The notes beneath the pieces were generated by a model that was not told where the DNA came from, made no database searches, and worked only from the letters and a program-made list of their open reading frames with translations. A stretch of DNA of 36,201 bases, from assembly GCA_024684665.1 (NCBI GenBank), contig JAIKWN010000237.1, forward strand, positions 1 through 36,201. The letters are read 5' to 3'. Positions 25,265 to 32,189 of this stretch are shown one piece after another. Both the position numbers and the translations under genes were made by a program. The stretch comes from Clostridiales bacterium. GTDB taxonomy: Bacteria > Bacillota_A > Clostridia > Christensenellales > Aristaeellaceae. Within the stretch, counting starts at the first letter, position 1. Each line of letters opens with the position of its first letter.

Positions 25265-26581
25265 ATGAAAAAGCTGCTCGCGATCATGCTTTGCCTTACG
25301 CTGGTGCTCCCCGTTTTGGCCCTGGCGGATGGCGACGGCCGTGTGCACATCACCTATTCTTTCTGGGGCAACCAGACGGAAGCGGAAAGCGTGCAGGCGG
25401 CTCTCGATGTCTACAATGAAATGCAGGACAAGGTTTTTGTGGAGCCCATGCAGATCCCCAACGAGGAATACACCCAGACGCTGGTCAATTACGCGATTGC
25501 GGATCAGCTGCCGGACTGCGGCATGGTCAACGAAAACTCCGTGCTGTACTTCTCCCGCAACGGCGTGATGGCGGATGTCTCCGACATGTATGCCGGCGAA
25601 ACGCTTCAGCCCATGGACTGCATCACGTTCCGGGACAACGGGGTACCCGTCGGGTACTCCAGCTGCAACGAGATCCTGATCCTCTATTACAACAAGGACA
25701 TGTTCGATGCAGCGGGCGAGCCCTATCCTTCCGCCGACAAGCCCTATACCTGGGATGAGTTTGTCGAAGCGGCGAAGCGGCTGACCTTCGACGAAGCCGG
25801 AAAACACCCTGGCGAGGAAGGCTTCAATCCCGAGAAGATCGTCCAGTACGGCGCGTTCGTGAACAACTGGACTTGGCAGATGGAGGTCTGGGCCCTGTCG
25901 AACGGCGGTGCATGGTTCTCGAAGGATGGAAACGAGTGCTTGATCAACAGCCCGGAGGCCATCGAATCCATCCAGAAGGTCGCCGATCTCGCTCTTGTGG
26001 AGCATGTGGCGCCGCTGAACGTCATCCCCGAAGATAACGGCATCGGCGTGGGCATCGGCAGCGGCACCGTCGCGATGACCACCGACGGGACCTGGCGGCT
26101 GGGCACCGATTTCCCGAACCTCAATATCAACTACGGCATCGCGCCCCTGCCGATGATGAGAGAAGAGGTCACGAGCTGCACCTCCGGCCTCACCGGCGTG
26201 TTCAGGGGCAAGCATCAGCAGGAAGCCTACGACTTTGTCAAATGGTACACGCGTGAGGAGAGCAACTGGGATTCCCTCGTCCTCACAGGAATCTGGATGC
26301 CCAAGAGCGAATACTATTACAAGACGGAAGAAGGCATTGGCGCCTGGCTGGGCAATGAGAAGTATCCGTTCAAGGATCTGGAAACCGGCAAGAAGGTGCT
26401 CGTGGATTATACCATGGAGCATGCCGTCCCCGCCTGCTGGTACTTCACACCTAACACGCAGGTGACCACCAATGAGATCCTCTTCACCGCCCTGCAGAGC
26501 GTATGGAGCGGAGAGCGCACGGCGGAAGACGTGATCAACGAGATTTATCCCGAACTGTGCGAAGCCATTGTCGTGGAATAA
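25265..26581 (+). CDS. Sugar ABC transporter substrate-binding protein (CUT1 type)
   Basis: The 438-residue product is an extracellular solute-binding protein family 1 member: after the leader, V-H-I-T-Y-S-F-W-G-N opens the first lobe, and the body (A-D-V-S-D-M-Y, Y-N-K-D-M-F-D, N-S-P-E-A-I-E-S) is typical of oligosaccharide binders. The leader (M-K-K-L-L-A-I-M to L-A-L-A-D) ends in a signal-peptidase I site and has no lipobox cysteine, although most such proteins in single-membrane bacteria are lipoproteins. ATG at 25265 follows AAGGAGG (25251-25257). It is the first gene of the operon; two permeases and a GH127-like enzyme follow, so an arabinofuranosyl oligosaccharide is the inferred ligand. 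Confidence 0.92.
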   Translation: MKKLLAIMLCLTLVLPVLALADGDGRVHITYSFWGNQTEAESVQAALDVYNEMQDKVFVEPMQIPNEEYTQTLVNYAIADQLPDCGMVNENSVLYFSRNGVMADVSDMYAGETLQPMDCITFRDNGVPVGYSSCNEILILYYNKDMFDAAGEPYPSADKPYTWDEFVEAAKRLTFDEAGKHPGEEGFNPEKIVQYGAFVNNWTWQMEVWALSNGGAWFSKDGNECLINSPEAIESIQKVADLALVEHVAPLNVIPEDNGIGVGIGSGTVAMTTDGTWRLGTDFPNLNINYGIAPLPMMREEVTSCTSGLTGVFRGKHQQEAYDFVKWYTREESNWDSLVLTGIWMPKSEYYYKTEEGIGAWLGNEKYPFKDLETGKKVLVDYTMEHAVPACWYFTPNTQVTTNEILFTALQSVWSGERTAEDVINEIYPELCEAIVVE

Positions 26582-26599
26582 GAGAAACGAGGCGCAAAA

Positions 26600-26625
26600 C
26601 GGGGGAACGCGTATGCGTTCCCCCG
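26600..26625 (+). other. Intercistronic hairpin after the substrate-binding protein gene
   Basis: CGGGGGAACGC and GCGTTCCCCCG form a perfect 11-bp stem with a GTAT loop and only GATTTC after it. Such a hairpin between a binding protein and its permeases commonly protects the upstream mRNA or causes partial termination, giving more binding protein than permease. Confidence 0.75.
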
Positions 26626-26658
26626 ATTTCAAACCGAATGGACACAGGAGTTGATACG

Positions 26659-27576
26659 ATGGCGGCGCTTCCCGGAAAGAAAAGGATCCGATACAACCGG
26701 GCGGAGACCCGGGCGGCATGGATATGCCTGCTGCCGTCAGTGGTCGGCCTCGTGTGCATCACCTATCTGCCCATGATCGCGTCTTTCACTCTAAGCCTGT
26801 TCAGCTGGAACGGGCTGGGTGAAATGAAGTTCCTGGGACTTGAAAACTATGTGCGCCTGTTCACGCGGGACACGAAGTTTTATGACTCTCTCCTGACCAC
26901 GCTCGAATACGCCGGTTTGTCCGTGATTGGAAGCGTCGTTTATTCCATGGTGATCGCGCTGCTGCTGAACCGGAAGGTGCCGGCGCGCGGTTTCTTCCGT
27001 GCGGTGTTCTATCTTCCTTACGTGCTGCCGGCTCTCGCGGTGTACCTGGGCTGGAAATGGCTGTACGACTACAATCACGGGTTCTTTAACTATGTGATCA
27101 AGTCTCTCGGCGGAACGTCGGTGAAGTTCCTGGATTCTAGTGCGATGGTTACGCCCTCGCTGGCGCTGATCGCCGTATGGCTGAGCGGGAATTTGATCGT
27201 GATCTTCCTGGCAGGGCTGCAGAACGTTCCCCGCACCTATCATGAGGCGGCCGAAATCGACGGAGCAAACGCCTGGCAGCGCTTCTGGAAAATCACCATC
27301 CCATGCATGACACCTATCATCTTTTACAATTTGCTCATGAGCCTCGTCAGCAATCTGCAGGTCATCACTCCGGCGCTCTCCCTGACCAAGGGCGGACCCG
27401 GAACGGGAAGCTATTATATGTGCTATATGCTGTACACGCAGGCTTTCAAGTCGCACAAGTACGGGTACGGCAGCGCTATCGCCGTGATCCTTTTTCTGAT
27501 CATCGCTGTTTTTACCGCTGTCCTGTTTGCTACGAGTGAAAACTGGATCTTCTACGAGGGGGATGATAAGGAATGA
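26659..27576 (+). CDS. Sugar ABC transporter permease 1 (MalF/UgpA type)
   Basis: The 305-residue inner-membrane protein has six hydrophobic segments and the permease EAA loop, E-A-A-E-I-D-G-A-N-A-W-Q-R-F-W-K-I-T-I-P (about 202-221), which docks the ATPase. ATG at 26659 follows AGGAG (26646-26650) by 8 nt. An upstream in-frame ATG at 26638 would place that ribosome site inside the gene. It is coupled to permease 2 by an ATGA overlap. No ATPase gene accompanies the pair. Confidence 0.94.
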   Translation: MAALPGKKRIRYNRAETRAAWICLLPSVVGLVCITYLPMIASFTLSLFSWNGLGEMKFLGLENYVRLFTRDTKFYDSLLTTLEYAGLSVIGSVVYSMVIALLLNRKVPARGFFRAVFYLPYVLPALAVYLGWKWLYDYNHGFFNYVIKSLGGTSVKFLDSSAMVTPSLALIAVWLSGNLIVIFLAGLQNVPRTYHEAAEIDGANAWQRFWKITIPCMTPIIFYNLLMSLVSNLQVITPALSLTKGGPGTGSYYMCYMLYTQAFKSHKYGYGSAIAVILFLIIAVFTAVLFATSENWIFYEGDDKE

Positions 27577-28454
27577 GCGAATCCGTGCGGAAGGTGGCGG
27601 GGGCCGGCAGGATGGCAAGCAGGCGGAAGCGGGAAAACACCGCCGACTTCTTCTGTCTGATCCTGCTCGTCGTGCTTGGGCTGGTCGTTCTGTTCCCGAT
27701 TTACTGGATTTTCCGCTCCTCCCTCATGACGAACGGGGAACTGTATGCATATCCGCCTTCTTTCCTGCCGCCGCAGTGGCGCTTTGAGAACTACAGGGAG
27801 ACTTTGAAATCTTTTGAGTACCTCAGGTTTCTGGGCAACACCATGACGATACTGCTGCCCGCCGTATTCGGCGCTGTGGTCACGGCTACCATGGGCGGGT
27901 ACGCGTTTGCAAGGCTCAGGTTCCGGGGAAAGAAGTTCCTGTTTACCCTGTGCGTGGGTTCCATGCTCCTTCCGTCCATGGTCACGCTGATCCCGCTTTT
28001 TATCGCCTGGTCGAAGTTGGGGCTGGTGAATACGTACTGGCCGCTGATCCTTCCACATTTCTGCGGCGGCGGGGCGTTCAACATCTTCCTCATCCGCCAG
28101 TTCGTGAAGACTGTGCCCCGGGAACTGGACGAGGCGGCCACCATCGACGGCTGCGGGTATTTCCGGATTCTGCTATTCATCATCGTTCCCGCTATCAAGG
28201 CGGCGATGATCGTGGTGGGGCTGCTGAAATTCATTGAATTGTGGAACGACCTTCTGCAGCAGGTCACCTATATCACCCGGAGGGACCGGTATACCCTTGC
28301 GCTGGGACTCAATATTTTCCGGGGTTCTTTCAACGACGACTGGTCCAGCATCATGTGCGCCACCTGTCTGTCCTTCATTCCGGGCATCGTGTTCTACCTG
28401 ATCGGACAGAAGTATTTTGTGGAAGGCATCGTGATGACGGGCATGAAGAACTGA
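27573..28454 (+). CDS. Sugar ABC transporter permease 2 (MalG/UgpE type)
   Basis: The 293-residue product starts inside the stop of permease 1 (ATGA). It has a basic N terminus, six membrane segments (first F-F-C-L-I-L-L-V-V-L-G-L-V-V-L-F-P) and the EAA loop E-A-A-T-I-D-G-C-G-Y-F-R-I-L. The C terminus E-G-I-V-M-T-G-M-K-N is the usual ending of CUT1 permeases. It should form a heterodimer with permease 1. Confidence 0.94.
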   Translation: MSESVRKVAGAGRMASRRKRENTADFFCLILLVVLGLVVLFPIYWIFRSSLMTNGELYAYPPSFLPPQWRFENYRETLKSFEYLRFLGNTMTILLPAVFGAVVTATMGGYAFARLRFRGKKFLFTLCVGSMLLPSMVTLIPLFIAWSKLGLVNTYWPLILPHFCGGGAFNIFLIRQFVKTVPRELDEAATIDGCGYFRILLFIIVPAIKAAMIVVGLLKFIELWNDLLQQVTYITRRDRYTLALGLNIFRGSFNDDWSSIMCATCLSFIPGIVFYLIGQKYFVEGIVMTGMKN

Positions 28455-28470
28455 CAGGGGGGACGAAAAC

Positions 28471-30375
28471 GTGCGCATCCGGGAGGTACCTCTCAGCAGC
28501 GTCAGGATCAGCGACGCTTTCTGGTCGCCCCGTCAGCGGCTGATGACGGACGTGACCATCCCCTACATGGAAAGGATCCTCCATGATCAGGTCCCGGGCG
28601 CGGAGAAATCCCATGCCGTCAGCAACTTCCGCATGGCTGCGGGGGAGGAGGACGGCGCGTTTTACGGGATGGTGTTTCAGGACAGCGACGTGGCCAAGTG
28701 GCTGGAAGCGGCGGCGTATTCGCTGGCACTGAAGCCGGACGATGCCCTATCCGGACGCGTGGACGAAATGGTCGCGCTGATCGGGCGCTGCCAGCAGCCG
28801 GACGGCTATCTGAACACGTACTTCACGGTCAAAGAACCGGAAAACAGATGGAAGAATCTGCTCGAATGCCACGAACTCTACTGCGCGGGCCATATGATGG
28901 AGGCCGCAGTGGCTCTGTATGAAGCCGCGGGCAAACGGGAATTGCTATGCATCTGTATCCGGCTCGCCGATCACATCTGCGAACGCTTTGAGAAGGAGGA
29001 GGGGATTCCGGGGCACCAGGAGATCGAGATCGGGCTTCTGCGTCTGTTCTGCGCCACGGGGAACGCACGGTACCGGGATATGGCGCTGCGCTTTCTGGAC
29101 CTCCGGGGAAGGGATCCGGCGTGGTTCCGGAAGCATACGCAACGGCATCCCGGAGTCCGGTACGGCGGATACGATATCGCACCGGAGGACAGTCAGTACA
29201 ATCAGTCGGATGTTCCCGTCCGAGAACAGACGGTCGTGCGGGGACATGCGGTGCGCCAGCTGTATATGCTCGCCGCCATGGCGGATGCTGCGGCGGAAAC
29301 TGGAGACCGCGGGCTGCTGAATGCCTGCCTGCGGCTGTTCGATAACATTACCCAAAGGCAAATGTATATCACGGGGGCGGTCGGAGCATCCGCCTTCCAC
29401 GAGGCGTTCACCGTTGATTTCGACCTGCCGCCGGACCGGTGCTACGGGGAAACCTGCGCTTCCGTCGCCATGGTGTTCTTTGCGCATCGGCTGCTCGGGA
29501 ATCAGGCGGACGGGCGGTTTTCCGATCTCATCGAGCGGGAGTTGTATAACGGGGTCCTCGCAGGGATGCAGCTGGATGGGAGGCGCTTCTTCTACTCGAA
29601 TCCCCTTGCGGTAGATACCCGCGTCAGCGGGACCGTGCCGGGTTACGAGCATGTTCTTTCCCGGCGCCCGCCCTGGCATGCCTGCGCCTGCTGTCCACCC
29701 AATCTTGCGCGGCTGATCGCTTCTCTCGGGGGATACCTGTGGAGCGAGGATGAGAACGCTGTATACAGCCATCTGCTCATCGGCAGCGAAGCGGAGACGC
29801 GCTTTGGCCGGATCCGGCTGGAAAGCAGGATGCCCTGGACGGGAGAAGCGCTGTATACCGTCCTGGACGGGGGATCGTTTGCCCTGGTCGTCCGTATCCC
29901 GCCATATGCGGAGGGAGCCTCGCTCCTGGTCAACGGTCGTGCGGTCCCGTGCCTCCCAGAAAACGGGTACTGCCGCGTCTGCCGCAGCTGGCAGCCAGGA
30001 GACACCGTGGCGCTGCGGTTTGGCATGCCCGTCCGCCGCGTCTATGCCGATCCCCGCGTCAGGGACTGCGCGGGGAAGACGGCGCTGGCCCGGGGGCCGA
30101 TGGTGTACTGTTTTGAGGAAACGGACCAGGAAGCGCCCCTTTCGTCGCTGATCCTGCCGCGCGATGCGGAGATCGTTCCCGTATCGTCTCCGCCCGGGTT
30201 GCCGGAAGAGATGATCTGCCTGCGCATGGAAGGGAAAAGAGAATGCCTTCCCGGCGCACTGTACAGTGCATCCCCGCCGGCGACTGAACCCTGTATCCTG
30301 ACTGCTGTACCCTATTTTGCCTGGGCGAACCGGGAAGAAGGAGATATGCTCGTCTGGATCCGCGAAGAATATTGA
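28471..30375 (+). CDS. GH127-family beta-L-arabinofuranosidase-like glycoside hydrolase
   Basis: The 634-residue product belongs to the former DUF1680 group, now GH127 and relatives, which release beta-L-arabinofuranose. It starts V-P-L-S-S-V-R-I-S-D-A-F-W-S-P after an (alpha/alpha)-barrel type opening, with Q-P-D-G-Y-L-N-T-Y and E-L-Y-C-A-G-H-M-M-E-A. The zinc-thiolate active site known from HypBA1 is present: Glu311 (acid/base equivalent), Glu327 and Cys329 in G-E-T-C-A-S, Cys407-Cys408 in A-C-C-P-P-N-L; the 16-residue Glu-Glu spacing is kept. There is no signal peptide, so it acts inside the cell on imported oligosaccharide. The GTG at 28471 follows GGGGGG (28457-28462). It is the last gene of the operon. 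Confidence 0.9.
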   Translation: MRIREVPLSSVRISDAFWSPRQRLMTDVTIPYMERILHDQVPGAEKSHAVSNFRMAAGEEDGAFYGMVFQDSDVAKWLEAAAYSLALKPDDALSGRVDEMVALIGRCQQPDGYLNTYFTVKEPENRWKNLLECHELYCAGHMMEAAVALYEAAGKRELLCICIRLADHICERFEKEEGIPGHQEIEIGLLRLFCATGNARYRDMALRFLDLRGRDPAWFRKHTQRHPGVRYGGYDIAPEDSQYNQSDVPVREQTVVRGHAVRQLYMLAAMADAAAETGDRGLLNACLRLFDNITQRQMYITGAVGASAFHEAFTVDFDLPPDRCYGETCASVAMVFFAHRLLGNQADGRFSDLIERELYNGVLAGMQLDGRRFFYSNPLAVDTRVSGTVPGYEHVLSRRPPWHACACCPPNLARLIASLGGYLWSEDENAVYSHLLIGSEAETRFGRIRLESRMPWTGEALYTVLDGGSFALVVRIPPYAEGASLLVNGRAVPCLPENGYCRVCRSWQPGDTVALRFGMPVRRVYADPRVRDCAGKTALARGPMVYCFEETDQEAPLSSLILPRDAEIVPVSSPPGLPEEMICLRMEGKRECLPGALYSASPPATEPCILTAVPYFAWANREEGDMLVWIREEY

Positions 30376-30508
30376 AAGCGTCTAGGCTCTTCCCTGTTCG
30401 CGCTTTTGGATGAGCAGAATTGAATGTGCAAAAGGCTGCTGGGAAGCGGCATCTTAGAGATGCTTGGCCCAGCGGCCTCATATAATATGCCGGAATGATT
30501 CAAAACTC
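30376..30508 (+). other. Gap with a two-tier hairpin after the GH127 gene
   Basis: GGCTGCTGGG (30434-30443) pairs with CCCAGCGGCC (30468-30477), with one G-U pair. Inside it GCATCT (30449-30454) pairs with AGATGC (30458-30463). A/T-rich sequence (TATAATATGC at 30481) follows rather than a T-run. It may be an inefficient or non-canonical terminator, or a structured RNA element. A weaker AAAGCG/CGCTTTT pair lies at 30375-30407. The TATAAT at 30481-30486 has no acceptable -35 at 16-18 nt. No gene is visible here. Confidence 0.6.
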
Positions 30509-30537
30509 TTTACAAATTTTGATAATCGTTTTAAAAT
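30509..30537 (+). promoter_or_regulatory. Sigma-A promoter of the peptidoglycan-binding protein gene
   Basis: TTTACA (30509-30514) and TAAAAT (30532-30537) are 17 nt apart in an A/T-rich stretch, giving a leader of about 50 nt that ends in GGAGGAACGGGC before the ATG at 30592. Confidence 0.75.
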
Positions 30538-30591
30538 TTGCCCGTAATGAAAAGAGCCTGATAACAGCGAAACTGGAACGGAGGAACGGGC

Positions 30592-32121
30592 ATGAATACC
30601 ATAAGGGACAGGCGGTCTTTTCGCGCGGCGGCGGTGCTGCTGCTTCTTGCGGTCATGCTTCTTGCGGCGGGGGCGGCCACTGCGGCCTCCTATGAAAAAG
30701 TCTACGGCGAGACGACGGACCGCATTCGCGTCCGCGACAGCGCGTCTCTTTCCGCACCGGTCGTGGACAATCTTCGCGCTGACCGCTGTGTGTACATCCT
30801 AGCATCAAAAACGAGCGGCGGGTCGACCTTCGTCCAGGTGCAGTACCGTACCTTGGAAGGAAAGCTGGACAAGGGCTGGGCGGCTCTGAAGAGCGGCGGA
30901 ACCGTTTATATAGAGGTCCTCTCCTCTTCGGAGGCGAAGGACCGGTTCGGCGTCAGCGGAGGAAAGATCCCGTCCGATCCCGCCGGAACCATGTCTGCAT
31001 CGGAGCGCGCACAGCGCAGAACGGGAGAATTCGCCGACAAAGCGGATAAGGCGGAAGAGGACGCAAAACCCGAATCCGCGAAGGCGGCGGAAAGCGACGA
31101 CGCCGTCCGCGAGGCGCAGGAAGGACTGAAAACCCTCGGCTATTACTGGGGGGAGATCACCGGGCATGCCGGCAGCAAAACCGTGGCCGCCATTGAGGCC
31201 TTCCAGAAGGATCAGGATATTAAGGTGACCGGACGGGCGGACAGCGCGACGCGCAGGGCGCTACGGGATGCTCTCAAGAAGGATTCCGGCAGCCAGACTG
31301 CTGCTGCGGCGGCGACACCGAAGCCCGCTTCTTCGTCATCCGCCTCATCCTCTTCGTCTTCCGCATCTTCCGGCGTGCTGAAACTGGATTCTAAGGGACG
31401 AAGCGTGAGCGAACTGCAGAAGAACCTGACTGCGCTCGGCTGTTATTACGGGGAGATTACCGGGCATTACGGAGAAAAAACAGCCCGCGCGGTCCGAAAA
31501 TACCAGCAGGATCACAACCTGAAGGAGACGGGAGAGGCGGATCGCGCCCTCCGGCAGAGGATCGCGAGCGAAGCGAAGAAAGCATCGAAGCAGACGGCGG
31601 TAAAGGCGACTTCCGCGCCCTCATCTTCCTCCTCGCATTCCCGCCTGTACAACCTCGACTGGTTCCGGGCGAAGGAAAACGGCGTATTCTCGAAGATCGG
31701 CTTCTCTTCCGGCCGCACCGCGAAGCTGCAGGACCTGTCGACCCATAAGACGCTGGAGGTGCGCATCCAGTCCTCAGGGTATCACCTGGACGTGGAGCCG
31801 CTTACTGAGAAGGACACGAAGACCCTTTGTTCCATCTATGGCGCATCGACGCCGAAGGAAATCGATGCGGAACGGCGGCCTATGTTGCTGACCACCGCCT
31901 TTGGTTACCGGATCGTCTGCTCCTGCTACGGTACGCCGCACGGGACGAAAATGGTGACCGGCAACAATTATCCCGGGCAATTCTGCCTGCACTTTTTGAA
32001 CTCTAAGACCTCCGGATCCGCGCGGGTGGACAACGGACATCAGGCGGCTATCCGCCGCGCCGTCGCCATGGTGGGAAAAGACCGGGTGCACAAGGTCACG
32101 ACCCGGGAAGACCTTCCGTGA
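30592..32121 (+). CDS. Secreted SH3 / double peptidoglycan-binding protein with novel C-terminal domain
   Basis: The 509-residue product has a signal peptide (about 1-32, V-L-L-L-L-A-V-M-L-L-A-A-G, cleavage near A-T-A-A-S), an SH3 domain (about 38-105), a charged helix, a PG_binding_1 repeat (about 167-222), a Ser-rich linker, a second PG_binding_1 repeat (about 270-325) and another Ser-rich linker. Both repeats share the core G-E-I-T-G-H and look like a recent duplication. The last 165 residues form a separate domain with H-L-D-V-E-P (His398, Asp400, Glu402), P-H-G (His450), F-C-L-H-F (Cys465, His467) and G-H-Q (His483). I recall this pattern in other Bacillota wall proteins without an assigned activity; a metal-dependent hydrolase is possible. 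Confidence 0.87.
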   Translation: MNTIRDRRSFRAAAVLLLLAVMLLAAGAATAASYEKVYGETTDRIRVRDSASLSAPVVDNLRADRCVYILASKTSGGSTFVQVQYRTLEGKLDKGWAALKSGGTVYIEVLSSSEAKDRFGVSGGKIPSDPAGTMSASERAQRRTGEFADKADKAEEDAKPESAKAAESDDAVREAQEGLKTLGYYWGEITGHAGSKTVAAIEAFQKDQDIKVTGRADSATRRALRDALKKDSGSQTAAAAATPKPASSSSASSSSSSASSGVLKLDSKGRSVSELQKNLTALGCYYGEITGHYGEKTARAVRKYQQDHNLKETGEADRALRQRIASEAKKASKQTAVKATSAPSSSSSHSRLYNLDWFRAKENGVFSKIGFSSGRTAKLQDLSTHKTLEVRIQSSGYHLDVEPLTEKDTKTLCSIYGASTPKEIDAERRPMLLTTAFGYRIVCSCYGTPHGTKMVTGNNYPGQFCLHFLNSKTSGSARVDNGHQAAIRRAVAMVGKDRVHKVTTREDLP

Positions 32122-32140
32122 CGGGACTGAATACGGATAT

Positions 32141-32175
32141 AAAAAGCCGGCAGCTTAGAATGGCTGCCGGTTTTC
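32141..32175. terminator. Bidirectional terminator between convergent genes
   Basis: CCGGCAGC (32147-32154) pairs with GCTGCCGG (32163-32170). TTTTC follows on the plus strand and AAAAA precedes on the left, so it serves both the plus-strand peptidoglycan-binding gene and the minus-strand zinc-ribbon gene. Confidence 0.88.
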
Positions 32176-32189
32176 TATGCCACTTGGGG

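Noticed and set aside
25193..26719. 508-residue minus-strand frame over the substrate-binding protein
   Set aside because: It runs opposite to a gene with clear signal peptide, ribosome-binding site and family features; it has no domain of its own.
30481..30486. Perfect TATAAT as a promoter -10
   Set aside because: No acceptable -35 sequence lies 16-18 nt upstream; the promoter at 30509-30537 is better supported.
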